The notes under the pieces: model-generated
Database searches by the model: none
Told to the model about the DNA's origin: nothing
What the model saw: the letters and a program-made list of their open reading frames with translations, nothing else
Shown here: positions 28,406 to 37,804 of the stretch, piece after piece
Numbering within the stretch: the first letter of the stretch is position 1
How the letters are laid out: each line of letters opens with the position of its first letter
Program-made: the position numbers and the translations under genes
Source: Oscillospiraceae bacterium
GTDB lineage: Bacteria; Bacillota; Clostridia; Oscillospirales; Oscillospiraceae
Length of the DNA: 64,000 nt
Direction: 5' to 3'
Assembly: GCA_018385135.1 (NCBI GenBank)
Contig: JAHAWY010000006.1
Span: forward strand, 19,860-83,859

Positions 28406-31400
28406 ACTAATTCCTCCCCACCAAACTCATTCTCCGCATATTTTTCCTTGCGGCTGTCGCCGTCGTAATCATCGAAGTCGTCCTTGTCCTCTCCCCTGCT
28501 CTCGCTCTCGACAAGCTCGCCGTCCTCGTTTTCGATGTAGTAGCCGGAGGCTTCTATCTCGCTGTCGTCGGGACGGTAGATCTCGTCGCGGAAGTCGGGG
28601 GTGAAATCGTCATCATCGTCGTCCTTAAGCTCGATCTCAACGCCGTCCTTGTCGAGGACGCGGATATCAAGGCAGAGCGACTGCAGCTCCTTGACCAGAA
28701 CCTTAAAGGATTCCGGAACGCCCGGCTGCGGGATGTTGTGACCCTTGACGATGCTCTCATAGGTGCGCACACGACCCGTAACGTCGTCGGACTTGACGGT
28801 CAATATCTCCTGAAGCGTGTATGCCGCGCCGTATGCCTCCAGCGCCCAAACCTCCATTTCACCGAAGCGCTGACCGCCGAACTGAGCCTTGCCGCCGAGC
28901 GGCTGCTGAGTAACCAGGCCGTAAGGACCGGTGGAACGGGCGTGAATCTTATCATCAACCAGATGGTGGAGCTTGAGGAAGTAGACGTAGCCTACCGTAA
29001 CGGGGTTGTCAAAGGGACGACCCGTTCGTCCGTCATAAAGGATGCTCTTACCGTCGGAGCGAAGTCCCGCCTCCTCAAGGGTCTTGCGGATCTCCTCCTC
29101 GTTCGCGCCATTGAAGATGGGCGTTGCGACTTTCCAGCCGAGGGCATGGGCAGCATAGCCAAGGTGAACCTCAAGCACCTGACCGATGTTCATTCGGGAG
29201 GGAACGCCGAGCGGGTTCAAAACGATATCCAGCGGCGTGCCGTCGGGCATATAGGGCATATCCTCCTTCGGCAGGATGCGGGAAACGACACCCTTGTTGC
29301 CGTGACGACCCGCCATTTTATCGCCGACGGAGATCTTGCGCTTCTGCGCGATATAAACTCTGACTACCTCGTTGACGCCGGGAGAAAGCTCATCTCCCGC
29401 CTCACGGGTAAAGCGCTTAACGTCAACGACAATGCCGCTCTCGCCGTGCGGAACCTTGAGTGAGGTGTCACGAACCTCTCTTGCCTTTTCGCCGAAGATG
29501 GCGCGAAGCAGGCGCTCCTCTGCGGTGAGGTCGGTCTCTCCCTTAGGAGTAACCTTACCGACAAGGATGTCGCCGGAGTGAACCTCCGCACCTACGCTGA
29601 TGATGCCGCGTTCGTCAAGGTATTTGAGCGCATCCTCGCCAACGCCGGGGATATCGCGGGTGATATCCTCAGGTCCGAGCTTGGTGTCGCGTGCATCGCA
29701 CTCGTATTCTTCAACATGGATGGAGGTGAATACATCCTCCATTACGAGGCGCTCGTTAAGGAGAATAGCGTCCTCGTAATTGTAGCCCTCCCATGTCATA
29801 AAGCCGACAAGGATATTCTTGCCGAGGGATATCTCGCCGTTTGAGCAGGCAGGACCGTCGGTGATAACGTCGCCGGCTTTAACGCGCTCGCCAACCGAGA
29901 CTATCGGGCGCTGGTTGATGCAGGTGCCCTGGTTTGAACGGGCGAATTTAATGAGCTTGTAGTCTTTGATTTCGCCGCTGTCATACTTAATTGTAATGTC
30001 TGTGCCGGAAACCTTGGTAACAACACCGTCGCCCTCGGCGCAGATGACGACCTTGGAGTCCACCGCGCATTTATGCTCGATGCCGGTGGCAACGATGGGC
30101 TGCTCCGTAACCATGAGGGGAACTGCCTGGCGCTGCATATTCGCGCCCATCAGAGCGCGGTTCGCGTCGTCGTTTTCAAGGAAGGGGATCATCGCCGTTG
30201 CGATGGAGATCATCATGCGCGGGGAGATGTCGATATAGTCAACGCGGTCGCGGTCTACCTCGACGATCTCGTCGCGGTGACGGCAGGTAATACGCTCGTT
30301 TATAAGGCAGCCGTTCTCATCGAGAGGCTCGGTCGCCTGAGCGACAACAAACTCGTCCTCCATATCGGCGGTAAGGTAATCGACCTGGTCTGTGACCTGA
30401 TGGGTGACCTTGTCCACCTTGCGGTAGGGAGCGATTAGGAAGCCGTATTCATTAACTCTGGCATAGGAGGCAAGATAGCTGATAAGACCGATATTCGGAC
30501 CTTCAGGCGTTTCTATCGGACACATACGACCATAGTGGCTGTAATGAACGTCTCGAACGTCGAAGCTTGCGCGCTCTCTTGAAAGACCGCCCGGACCGAG
30601 AGCCGACATACGGCGCTTGTGCGTAAGCTCGGCAAGGGGGTTGGTCTGATCCATGAACTGGGAAAGCGGGCTGCTGCCGAAGAATTCCTTGATAGCCGCC
30701 GTTACAGGACGGATGTTGATAAGGCTCTGGGGGGTAACGATATCAAGGTCTTGAAGCGTCATGCGCTCGCGGATAACGCGCTCCATGCGGCTAAAGCCGA
30801 TGCGGAACTGGTTTTGAAGCAGTTCGCCGACGCAGCGGATGCGGCGGTTGCCGAGGTGGTCGATATCATCGGGAGTACCGACGCCGTGGGGCAAGCCGAG
30901 CAGATAGTTGACGGAGGCAAAGATATCGTCAACAATGATGTGCTTCGGGATAAGCTCATCAATATTGCTCGAAATCGCTTCCTTGAGCTCCTCGCCGGAA
31001 TACTCCTCCATCAATCTGCGCAGAATAATGAAGCGAACTTTTTCCTTAATGCCAAGCTCCTCGGGATCGAAGTCAACAAAGTTTGCCATATCGACCATGC
31101 CGTTTGTGAAAACGCGCAACTGTCTGCCGTCGGCATCGATAACAGCCTCGATAACGCCGCGGGCTTCAAGCTCCTCCGCTCTCTCACGGGTGATGATCTC
31201 GCCCGCCTCGGCGATAATCTCGCCGGTCATGGGGTCAGCAATGGGCAGGGCAAGCTCACGTCCCGTAATGCGGGGACGCAAAGCGAGCTTCTTGTTGAAC
31301 TTATAGCGTCCTACGCTGGAAATGTCGTAGCGGCGCTTGTCGAAAAAGAGGTTTGCAAGCAGAGTCTCTGCGCTGTCCACGGTCGGGGGATCGCCCGGAC

Positions 31401-32175
31401 GCAGCTTACGGTAAATCTCAATGAGGGATTCCTCGCGGGAAAGGCAGGCATCCTTTTCGATGGTCGCAATGATATATTCGTCGTCGCCGAACACCTGGCG
31501 GATCTGCTCGTTGGTAACAACGCCGCCCTCGCCGCCGGCGCAGGAAAGCCATGTATAGGGCTTGTCCTCATCGCGCCTGCCGACAGCGCGAAGCAGCCAT
31601 GTAACGGGGATCTTGCGGTTTTTGTCTATTCGAGCGTAAAACACGTCGTTAAGGTCGGTTTCATACTCAAGCCACGCGCCGTGATAGGGTATGATAGTGG
31701 TGCTGCAAATGCAGGCGGCGGTCTTATCAACCTTCTTGTCGTAATAGATGCCGGGGCTGCGTACGATCTGGGAGACAATGACGCGCTCTGCGCCGTTGAT
31801 GATAAAGGTGCCGCTGTCTGTCATAAGCGGGAAATCGCCCATGAAGATTTCCTGTTCCTTGATTTCCTCGGTCTCGCGGTTGCGCAGACGAACGCCAACC
31901 TTGAGGGGTGCTGCGTATGTGGCATCGCGCGCCTTGCACTCCTCCTCGGAGTATTTGGGCTTTTCGTTCATGGAATAATCCACGAAGCTAAGCTCAAGGT
32001 TACCCGAATAGTCGGTAACTGAATCGACATCTGCAAAGACCTCTCTCAGTCCTTCCTTGAGAAACCATTGGTAGGACTCCTTCTGGATTTCCAGAAGGTT
32101 CGGCATATCCTGAATTTCCTTGCTTCGCGCAAAGCTCTTTCTTAGGGTCTTTCCATAATAAACGTCCTGTGGCAT
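28402..32175 (-). CDS. rpoB: DNA-directed RNA polymerase subunit beta
   Basis: 1257-residue beta subunit. The rifampicin pocket reads [18 protein letters not shown] then SALGPGG, wild-type at the usual resistance positions. The C-terminal clamp segment with [20 protein letters not shown] is followed by an extension of about 75 residues that is very acidic ([19 protein letters not shown]). AAGGAG lies nine bases before the ATG at 32175. It has its own promoter about 160 bases upstream; rplJ/rplL are not adjacent. Confidence 0.98.
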   Translation of the reverse strand: MPQDVYYGKTLRKSFARSKEIQDMPNLLEIQKESYQWFLKEGLREVFADVDSVTDYSGNLELSFVDYSMNEKPKYSEEECKARDATYAAPLKVGVRLRNRETEEIKEQEIFMGDFPLMTDSGTFIINGAERVIVSQIVRSPGIYYDKKVDKTAACICSTTIIPYHGAWLEYETDLNDVFYARIDKNRKIPVTWLLRAVGRRDEDKPYTWLSCAGGEGGVVTNEQIRQVFGDDEYIIATIEKDACLSREESLIEIYRKLRPGDPPTVDSAETLLANLFFDKRRYDISSVGRYKFNKKLALRPRITGRELALPIADPMTGEIIAEAGEIITRERAEELEARGVIEAVIDADGRQLRVFTNGMVDMANFVDFDPEELGIKEKVRFIILRRLMEEYSGEELKEAISSNIDELIPKHIIVDDIFASVNYLLGLPHGVGTPDDIDHLGNRRIRCVGELLQNQFRIGFSRMERVIRERMTLQDLDIVTPQSLINIRPVTAAIKEFFGSSPLSQFMDQTNPLAELTHKRRMSALGPGGLSRERASFDVRDVHYSHYGRMCPIETPEGPNIGLISYLASYARVNEYGFLIAPYRKVDKVTHQVTDQVDYLTADMEDEFVVAQATEPLDENGCLINERITCRHRDEIVEVDRDRVDYIDISPRMMISIATAMIPFLENDDANRALMGANMQRQAVPLMVTEQPIVATGIEHKCAVDSKVVICAEGDGVVTKVSGTDITIKYDSGEIKDYKLIKFARSNQGTCINQRPIVSVGERVKAGDVITDGPACSNGEISLGKNILVGFMTWEGYNYEDAILLNERLVMEDVFTSIHVEEYECDARDTKLGPEDITRDIPGVGEDALKYLDERGIISVGAEVHSGDILVGKVTPKGETDLTAEERLLRAIFGEKAREVRDTSLKVPHGESGIVVDVKRFTREAGDELSPGVNEVVRVYIAQKRKISVGDKMAGRHGNKGVVSRILPKEDMPYMPDGTPLDIVLNPLGVPSRMNIGQVLEVHLGYAAHALGWKVATPIFNGANEEEIRKTLEEAGLRSDGKSILYDGRTGRPFDNPVTVGYVYFLKLHHLVDDKIHARSTGPYGLVTQQPLGGKAQFGGQRFGEMEVWALEAYGAAYTLQEILTVKSDDVTGRVRTYESIVKGHNIPQPGVPESFKVLVKELQSLCLDIRVLDKDGVEIELKDDDDDDFTPDFRDEIYRPDDSEIEASGYYIENEDGELVESESRGEDKDDFDDYDGDSRKEKYAENEFGGEELV

Positions 32176-32333
32176 AGCCCATCACTCCTTCTTATTCGCA
32201 GATACTCCGCTTCTAAGAAACGCCCGGCAGCGTTGCTTATAATTCAGCGGTGCGTATTGCAATTTTCTAAAAAGCTGATAAAATCAATTTATAGATATTG
32301 GGGGGTTGTCCCCATTCGCGTAGGTAGTGAGTT

Positions 32334-32363
32334 ATTATATCAGCATTTTCGGCAGTTTGTCAA
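32334..32363 (-). promoter_or_regulatory. Sigma-A promoter for rpoBC
   Basis: Perfect TTGACA (32358-32363) and TATAAT (32334-32339) on the minus strand with an 18-base spacer. The leader to rpoB is about 150 nt and has a small GGGG/CCCC hairpin near 32300-32312. Confidence 0.85.
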
Positions 32364-32462
32364 CTGTTTTGTATAATTTTTGTGCAATATTCGTCGTGCG
32401 GCTTGGGTTTTTACTCTGCCGCTATTTTTATTTCCGCAGACACACAATATCTTGGGGGATAG

Positions 32463-33704
32463 ATGCTCATGCAAATACCAACTATGCTTTTGTTCTGCTT
32501 CATATTATTGGCAGCCCTCATAGTCCCTTGGCGCGAGGGGCTTTGCAAAAAGAGCAGCCGACTAATAATCACGGTTCTTGCGCTGGGTATCGCCTTCACC
32601 GCGCGAACGGTGTTTATCAACTATCAAAGCGGCGACTACAACACCTTTTTGTGCCATTGGGTGGAATACTTTCGTCAGAACGGCGGCTTCAAGGGGCTTG
32701 ACGGCAGCGTCGGCAACTATAACCTCCCCTATCTTTACTTTTTAGCTCTGTTCTCCTATATCCCGCTCAACGACCTGCACCTTATAAAGCTTTTGTCTAT
32801 CATCTTTGATGTTGTTCTCGCCTTCGGCATGATGAAGCTCACGGGAGTATTCACCCGCTCAGCCGATAAGCGTCTTGCCGCATACCTTATTACGCTTCTC
32901 CTCCCCACCGTCGTCATAAACGGTGCAATGTGGGGACAATGTGACAGCATCTATACCGCCTTTGCCGTACTCGCCTTTTGGCTAGTGCTTTCCGGCAGAC
33001 CCAACGCATCAATGGTTTGCATGGCGCTTTCCTTCGGCTTTAAGCTTCAGGCAGTATTTATAATGCCGCTTTATGCCGTTTTGCTTTTTGCCGGAAAAAT
33101 AAAGCTCAAAAACTTTCCGGTTTTCCCTTTGACCTATTTAATTCTCATCCTGCCTGCCGTTTTAATGGGCAGACCCTTTAAGGACGCCTTCCTTCTTTAT
33201 TATTATCAGGCGGACACCGTCGGCGCGGGGCTTAACTATAACTCCCCGTCGCTGTTTGCGTTTGTCTCCGGCGGTGTTAATACCGCAGCGCTCTCCGCTG
33301 TGGCTGTTGCCGCTGCCTTTTTGTTCGTGCTTCTGATTTTTCTCTGGGCGTGGAAGCGCCGCAGCAGCCTGAACGACGAGGCGCTTTTGGGCATAGCGCT
33401 GCTTTTCGCCGTCGGTATCCCTTTTCTTCTGCCTCATATGCACGACCGTTACTTTTTTATGGCTGATGTGCTTACGCTTTTGCCCGCCGTTCTTTACGCG
33501 CAGTATGCGCCTATGACCGCTTTAACGTCGTTTGCGTCTTTTTTGTGCTACTACGCCTATCTCAGCAGACACTATCTGCTCACGCTGAATTACGGCGCGG
33601 CGGCACTTGTCGGAGTATTGCTGATACTGCTTAGCTTCACCGCTCAAAGGCTCAACTCAAACCGCCCCGCCCGCTCTGAACAAAAAATAAATGTCACTTT
33701 TTAA
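32463..33704 (+). CDS. Polytopic membrane glycosyltransferase-like protein (GT-C type)
   Basis: 413 residues with about ten hydrophobic segments. The loop after the first helices holds SGDYNTFLCHWVEYF, which matches the acidic DxxxF/W loop of lipid-phosphate-sugar-dependent GT-C enzymes (mannosyltransferase/Gpi18-like), and the helical part holds GAMWGQCDSIYTAF, also typical of that group. It probably moves sugars from a polyprenyl donor to cell-surface glycans or proteins. GGGGGA before ATG at 32463 sets the start. It is divergent from rpoB and followed by tRNA-Leu. Substrate not assignable. Confidence 0.75.
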   Translation: MLMQIPTMLLFCFILLAALIVPWREGLCKKSSRLIITVLALGIAFTARTVFINYQSGDYNTFLCHWVEYFRQNGGFKGLDGSVGNYNLPYLYFLALFSYIPLNDLHLIKLLSIIFDVVLAFGMMKLTGVFTRSADKRLAAYLITLLLPTVVINGAMWGQCDSIYTAFAVLAFWLVLSGRPNASMVCMALSFGFKLQAVFIMPLYAVLLFAGKIKLKNFPVFPLTYLILILPAVLMGRPFKDAFLLYYYQADTVGAGLNYNSPSLFAFVSGGVNTAALSAVAVAAAFLFVLLIFLWAWKRRSSLNDEALLGIALLFAVGIPFLLPHMHDRYFFMADVLTLLPAVLYAQYAPMTALTSFASFLCYYAYLSRHYLLTLNYGAAALVGVLLILLSFTAQRLNSNRPARSEQKINVTF

Positions 33705-33714
33705 ATTTTTGGTG

Positions 33715-33742
33715 TTGACAAAGCTTCTGTTTCTGTTATAAT
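33715..33742 (+). promoter_or_regulatory. Promoter for tRNA-Leu
   Basis: TTGACA (33715-33720), 16 bases, TATAAT (33737-33742), both perfect, 33 bases before the tRNA. Confidence 0.85.
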
Positions 33743-33775
33743 AACTCTTGCGCCGCAAGGCGGGAAACAGAATAT

Positions 33776-33860
33776 GCGAGAGTGCTGGAATAGGTAGACA
33801 GGCACGTTTGAGGGGCGTGTGTCAAATGGCGTGGGAGTTCAAGTCTCCTCTCTCGCACCA
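33776..33860 (+). tRNA. tRNA-Leu (anticodon GAG)
   Basis: Acceptor stem GCGAGAG pairs with CTCTCGC; anticodon arm CACGT-TTGAGGG-GCGTG puts GAG at 33810-33812; T-arm GGGAG-TTCAAGT-CTCCT; long class II variable arm; encoded CCA. Reads CUC/CUU leucine codons. Confidence 0.95.
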
Positions 33861-33866
33861 CAGCTT

Positions 33867-33900
33867 AAAAACCCGTGACCGTTTGGTTGCGGGTTTTTTT
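33867..33900 (+). terminator. Intrinsic terminator after tRNA-Leu
   Basis: CCCGTGACC pairs with GGTTGCGGG around a GTTT loop and is followed by seven T residues. Confidence 0.9.
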
Positions 33901-34081
33901 GCGTCTTTCGCTTTTAAAAGTCGGAATACTAACGGCATATTTTAATGCATATATGCTTTTTCACGCATTCTGATAACAATCCCACACCCTCGCCGAATAC
34001 CATCAGCAAGGCCGCAAAGCCGCGCTTATCGGTAAAACCGCAAAAAACGACGAGATAGCAAAATATTAACAAAAGTGTCTT

Positions 34082-34111
34082 TTCAAATCAGATAAAACTT
34101 GGTATTATAAT
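34082..34111 (+). promoter_or_regulatory. Probable promoter of the chemoreceptor gene
   Basis: TTCAAA (34082-34087), 18 bases, TATAAT (34106-34111). The stretch 33.90-34.17 kb otherwise holds no gene. Confidence 0.5.
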
Positions 34112-34174
34112 AACAACAAGGATTGCTCGCTTAAATCAGAAGCCTTGAATTTGAGAAAAGGGAATGATCATTAT

Positions 34175-35716
34175 ATGAAAAAGTTCCAATCAGGCGAAAA
34201 TTCTATAATAGCCAGCAATGAAGCACAGGCAAACATATTCGTTGCTAAGGCGATGCGCATCACCGCTCTTGTTTTGACTCTTATTATGATTTTAAACATA
34301 GTCGGCATTTTCATCATCGACATGAACGCCATGGTGGTTGCCTATATAAGCGGAATGGTTCTTCTCCTCACCCCGACTCTGCTGGTAAATGTTCTTAAAA
34401 TCAAGCATCCTGCTCTTAAATATATCTTTGTATCCATATCGGCGCTTTTCGTGTGCATAATGATCGTAACGCTCAATTGGCACGCTGTTGTCATATACAT
34501 CTTCGCCATCGGCGTCGCGGGTATGTACTTCTCCAAAGGCGTGAATATCTATGCCATCGTTCTCTCGCCCATCGCCTTTTCCATAGCCCAGTATTTTGCT
34601 TACAAGCTCAACCTCACCACGGATTCCAACATAAAAGATATGTACTATCTCATTGTGTTTGTCATCGCTCCACGCGCGCTTTCGCTTGTTGCGGTGTCCT
34701 CCTTGTTCCTCTCTTTGAACAACAGAACAAGGCTGCTGCTTGAAAACCTTATGGACGTAGACGCTCAGGCAAAAATGGCGGAGCGTATGCGCGCAATGCG
34801 TGAAAAATCCGTCGCCGTGTCCGACACGCTTTTGAGCACGGTGGACACACTCTCAACCGTTTCGCAAAACACCACCGCCAACAATGAAACAATAGTGGAG
34901 ATCGCAGGCATAGCTATGAGCGCCTCCGAGGAAACTCAGCAGCAGCTCCGTGAGGTCGGCACAAACGTTTCTATGATTTCCGAAAACCTCTCGAAGCTTG
35001 CCGAAGGCACAAGCGAGATAACGAACCTTTCAAACGATGTTCACGAGCTTACCGAGGCGAACCTGTCAAATATGCAAATGGTGCTTGAGGGCTTTGACGG
35101 CATCACCAGAAGCACTGTAAAAAGCCGCGAGGCGATAAACACACTACAGGAAAAATCCCGCGAAATAGCGGGCATAACGAAGGTCATTACGGACATCTCC
35201 ATGCAGACCAACATCCTGTCTCTCAACGCCTCCATCGAGTCTGCGCGCGCGGGCGCTGCCGGCAAGGGCTTTGCAGTCGTAGCCGAGGAGATCCGCAATC
35301 TTGCCCAACAAACGCAGGAAGCCGTTGAAAACATAAGCGTGATCATTGAGGACGTTGTTCAAAACACTCTCAACGCGGCACAGGCGATGGATGAAAGCAC
35401 CGAGCTTGTCAACTCCGGAATGGACTACATCAAAGCGGCCGGAGAGTCCAGCCGCACTGTCACCGAGGCGACAGACTCCATGACCGCCAAGATCGGCGGT
35501 ATCGACCTGCTCACCAGAGACGTCGCCAATTACTCTGAAAAAATCGTCACCATCGTAGACGGCGTCGGCGAAATCAGCGAGCAGAGCATGGAGGAGCTAA
35601 AGCGCGTCGGCGATGCCTGCGAGGAGGAGCGAAACAACATAAAAATACTCGTTGACCTCGTTGTCGGCATAGACAGCATCTCCCGACAGCTTGAGGAGGT
35701 TCTAAACGACAAATAG
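34175..35716 (+). CDS. Methyl-accepting chemotaxis protein with membrane-embedded sensor, no HAMP
   Basis: About 513 residues. The N-terminal 190 residues hold about six hydrophobic helices with very short loops and no extracellular ligand domain; the rest is a coiled-coil signalling module with the tip segment [20 protein letters not shown] followed by [20 protein letters not shown]. There is no HAMP domain. ATG at 34175 is taken because KKFQSG follows a GAAAAGGGA stretch, although the spacing is long. It likely senses a membrane or cytoplasmic cue and signals to CheA; no che genes are nearby. Strong terminator follows. Confidence 0.88.
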   Translation: MKKFQSGENSIIASNEAQANIFVAKAMRITALVLTLIMILNIVGIFIIDMNAMVVAYISGMVLLLTPTLLVNVLKIKHPALKYIFVSISALFVCIMIVTLNWHAVVIYIFAIGVAGMYFSKGVNIYAIVLSPIAFSIAQYFAYKLNLTTDSNIKDMYYLIVFVIAPRALSLVAVSSLFLSLNNRTRLLLENLMDVDAQAKMAERMRAMREKSVAVSDTLLSTVDTLSTVSQNTTANNETIVEIAGIAMSASEETQQQLREVGTNVSMISENLSKLAEGTSEITNLSNDVHELTEANLSNMQMVLEGFDGITRSTVKSREAINTLQEKSREIAGITKVITDISMQTNILSLNASIESARAGAAGKGFAVVAEEIRNLAQQTQEAVENISVIIEDVVQNTLNAAQAMDESTELVNSGMDYIKAAGESSRTVTEATDSMTAKIGGIDLLTRDVANYSEKIVTIVDGVGEISEQSMEELKRVGDACEEERNNIKILVDLVVGIDSISRQLEEVLNDK

Positions 35717-35733
35717 CTTTCCCAAAAGCTGCC

Positions 35734-35768
35734 CACACTCGGCATTTTTTAAAAAAATGCCGAGTGTG
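35734..35768. repeat. Perfect inverted repeat with T/A-rich centre
   Basis: CACACTCGGCATTTTTT is followed at once by AAAAAAATGCCGAGTGTG, a 17-bp inverted repeat with essentially no loop, directly after the chemoreceptor stop. As RNA it could form a weak TGCC/GGCA terminator ahead of the T-run; as DNA it could form a cruciform. Confidence 0.5.
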
Positions 35769-35789
35769 CGGCTGATACCGGCTTTCACA

Positions 35790-35823
35790 AGGCGGCTCTC
35801 ACTGCGTGAGCCGCCTGTTTTTT
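35790..35823 (+). terminator. Intrinsic terminator after the chemoreceptor gene
   Basis: AGGCGGCTC pairs with GAGCCGCCT (with a bulge-extended upper stem) and is followed by TGTTTTTT. Confidence 0.85.
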
Positions 35824-35887
35824 ACAATCACACCTCGTCGAATATCGAGTATTTTTGCGGACAAAATAAGTCCAGAGGTGATGATTT

Positions 35888-36166
35888 ATGTCAAAACAGG
35901 GCATGGCACGTCCGGACTGGATGCACACAAGTCCCAAAAACGATACTCCGCCCGTTGCAGAAATCCAAGGCAAGGCAAAGCACGGCAGCAAGCGGGCACG
36001 CCCGATAATCGCCGGCAGCGAATCGCCGGAGCTGAAGGTATACCACTCACATCCACACAGTGAGCAGCCCATAAGCAATGCCTTCGGACCTATTGACAGC
36101 GACCTTGCACGCGATAATTTGGAAAACGAATTTGACCTCACCGCCGCAGACCGGCAGGATCTATAA
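35888..36166 (+). CDS. Small hydrophilic protein of unknown function
   Basis: 92 residues, no signal or membrane segment. The sequence is proline- and histidine-containing and charged (PPVAEIQGKAKHGSKRARPI, VYHSHPHSEQPIS), and ends in an acidic helix-like stretch. AGAGGTG stands eight bases before the ATG at 35888 and a clean terminator follows 0-30 bases after the stop, so it looks like a real single-gene unit. I do not recognise a named family; it may be a lineage-specific conserved protein. Confidence 0.65.
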   Translation: MSKQGMARPDWMHTSPKNDTPPVAEIQGKAKHGSKRARPIIAGSESPELKVYHSHPHSEQPISNAFGPIDSDLARDNLENEFDLTAADRQDL

Positions 36167-36192
36167 AAAACCGCCCCTTGGGGCGGTTTTTT
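36165..36192. terminator. Bidirectional intrinsic terminator
   Basis: AAAAAACCGCCCC-TT-GGGGCGGTTTTTT, perfect 13-bp palindrome. It serves the small gene on the plus strand and may also serve the convergent Crp/Fnr gene ending at 36248. Confidence 0.9.
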
Positions 36193-36247
36193 ATTGTCGG
36201 GCGAGGCGTCTTGTCCGTGCACAGTGCATATTAAAGCTGCGGCAAAA

Positions 36248-36916
36248 TCAGTCAAGCCTGCTAAGAAGGCGGAAGTGATTGCGGCTAAAGCTCAAAATTC
36301 CGTCATCGCGCAGCCTGCAAAGCTCCGCTGACATGGCGCTTCGCTCAACCGAAAGATAGTCGGCAAGCTGCTGGCGGGAAAAGGGGATATCAAACTCCGC
36401 CGCACCGTGCCGCTCCGCCTCCGCCGATAGATAGGACATTAGCTTCCCGCGGGTCGTTCTCTGCCCCATATGCGTGAGCTTTTCATTTAGCTTCAAATTT
36501 TTCCGCGCCAGCTCCGAAAGCAAATTGCTGCTTACCGCGGCATGATGAGCGCAGGCGTTCGGACAACTGGTCAAAATGCGCTTAACATCAAGCCACAAAA
36601 CGGCGCAGTCTACCTGCGCCACCACACTGACATTCATAACACTACCCGGCGAGCAGGCAAACGCCTCCGCAAAAATCTGCCCCGCAGAGAGATTTGCAAG
36701 CAGGTTACGATTGCCCCAAAAATCCTCCTGAATTATGAGCGCCGCGCCGCTGAGTACCAGCCCCACGGAATCAACGCTGTCTCCGCTGCGCAGGATGTAT
36801 CGGTTTTTCTCATATTCCCTTGTTTTCGCGCCCAGACATTCAAGCACGGAGTCGAGCCTGTTTTCGTCAATGCCGGCAAATATCGGCGCGTGTTTTATAA
36901 TCGAAAGAAACTCCAT
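36248..36916 (-). CDS. Crp/Fnr-family transcriptional regulator, copy 1
   Basis: 222 residues with an N-terminal cyclic-nucleotide-binding-like beta-barrel (GDSVDSVGLVLSGAALI), a dimer helix and a C-terminal winged helix with FSRQQLADYLSVERSAMSAE as recognition region. It lacks an obvious N-terminal Fnr cysteine cluster. AGAGGA precedes ATG at 36916 by seven bases. It is divergent from a polyferredoxin gene, and a TGTTG-N6-CAACA dyad sits between its RBS and the divergent gene. Related regulators beside ferredoxin or hybrid-cluster genes often respond to nitrosative or redox stress; this is inference only. Confidence 0.9.
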   Translation of the reverse strand: MEFLSIIKHAPIFAGIDENRLDSVLECLGAKTREYEKNRYILRSGDSVDSVGLVLSGAALIIQEDFWGNRNLLANLSAGQIFAEAFACSPGSVMNVSVVAQVDCAVLWLDVKRILTSCPNACAHHAAVSSNLLSELARKNLKLNEKLTHMGQRTTRGKLMSYLSAEAERHGAAEFDIPFSRQQLADYLSVERSAMSAELCRLRDDGILSFSRNHFRLLSRLD

Positions 36917-36930
36917 AGAAAAATCCTCTT

Positions 36931-36946
36931 TGTTGTTTTTCCAACA
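36931..36946. promoter_or_regulatory. Candidate Crp/Fnr operator TGTTG-N6-CAACA, site 1
   Basis: TGTTGTTTTTCCAACA, a 16-base dyad just upstream of the RBS of the Crp/Fnr gene at 36916; a further CAACA-N4-TGTTG arrangement continues to 36955. The same half-sites and spacing recur at 52670-52685 before the second Crp/Fnr gene. Confidence 0.6.
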
Positions 36947-37014
36947 GACTTGTTGTCCCAATCATAGTATATTAAGCACATAAAGGCAAGAAAAAACCAA
37001 CAGGAGGAAAAACT

Positions 37015-37725
37015 ATGATCAGAAAAATTATCCATATAGATGAACAGCTTTGCAACGGCTGCGGCGCTTGCGCCGACGCCTGCCACGAGGGCGCGATCGG
37101 CATGGTTAACGGCAAGGCTCGCCTGCTGCGCGACGATTACTGCGACGGTCTTGGCGACTGTCTGCCCGTCTGCCCGACAGGGGCGATAAGCTTCGTTGAG
37201 CGTGAGGCAGCCGCCTATGACGAGGCAGCGGTAATGGCAAGCAAAGCAAAAGCCGCCGAGGGCGACACCCTGCCCTGCGGATGTCCCGGAACGCAGTCAA
37301 GAGCAATCAAGCACATGGAGCTTTCCATGAGTGAAACGCTCAAGATGCCGGACGAGCAGCCGAGCCGCCTTTCTCAGTGGCCTGTGCAGATCAAGCTTGC
37401 CCCGATTAACGCACCTTATTTTAACGGTGCGCGCCTGCTTGTCGCGGCCGACTGCACCGCCTACGCCTACGGAGCTTTCCACGAGCGCTTTATCAAGGGA
37501 CGAATCACGCTCGTCGGCTGCCCAAAGCTTGACAGCGTTGACTATTCCGAAAAGCTCACGGAGATTATCCGTCAAAACGACATAAAGGATGTCACCGTTG
37601 TGCGCATGGAGGTTCCCTGCTGCGGCGGCATAGAAAACGCGGTAAAAGCAGCGCTGCAAAACAGCGGCAAATTCATTCCCTGGCAGGTGGTCACAATATC
37701 GACGGACGGCAGGATACTTGATTAA
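37015..37725 (+). CDS. 4Fe-4S polyferredoxin-type protein with C-terminal cysteine domain
   Basis: 236 residues. Two ferredoxin motifs lie at residues about 13-24 (CNGCGACADACHEGAI) and 42-57 (CDGLGDCLPVCPTGAI). A second region has CGCP near residue 83 and, at the C-terminus, VAADCTAYAYGAFHERF, LVGCPKLD and EVPCCGG, suggesting more metal sites. AACAGGAGG precedes the ATG at 37015. It is divergent from the Crp/Fnr regulator, which probably controls it. Likely a cytoplasmic electron carrier or metal-handling redox protein; partner unknown. Confidence 0.85.
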   Translation: MIRKIIHIDEQLCNGCGACADACHEGAIGMVNGKARLLRDDYCDGLGDCLPVCPTGAISFVEREAAAYDEAAVMASKAKAAEGDTLPCGCPGTQSRAIKHMELSMSETLKMPDEQPSRLSQWPVQIKLAPINAPYFNGARLLVAADCTAYAYGAFHERFIKGRITLVGCPKLDSVDYSEKLTEIIRQNDIKDVTVVRMEVPCCGGIENAVKAALQNSGKFIPWQVVTISTDGRILD

Positions 37726-37728
37726 AAG

Positions 37729-37771
37729 AGAAACAGCACTCCGGGCAAAGCCAAGAGTGCTGTTTCTTTTT
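37729..37771. terminator. Bidirectional terminator between convergent genes
   Basis: AGAAACAGCACTC pairs with GAGTGCTGTTTCT (13 bp) and runs into TTTTT on the plus strand; an A-rich flank serves the convergent kinase gene. Confidence 0.9.
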
Positions 37772-37804
37772 GCCGCTTAAAAATGCTTTCATACGGTCAA
37801 AGGC

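Noticed and set aside
30560-30720. Possible rifampicin-resistance change in rpoB
   Set aside because: All usual positions in the pocket (MDQ, THKRR, SALGP) are wild-type.
30619-32022. 467-codon plus ORF within rpoB
   Set aside because: Shadow of rpoB; no start signal and low-complexity composition.
33748-33945. ORF of 65 codons across the tRNA gene
   Set aside because: It spans tRNA-Leu and its terminator and is not coding.
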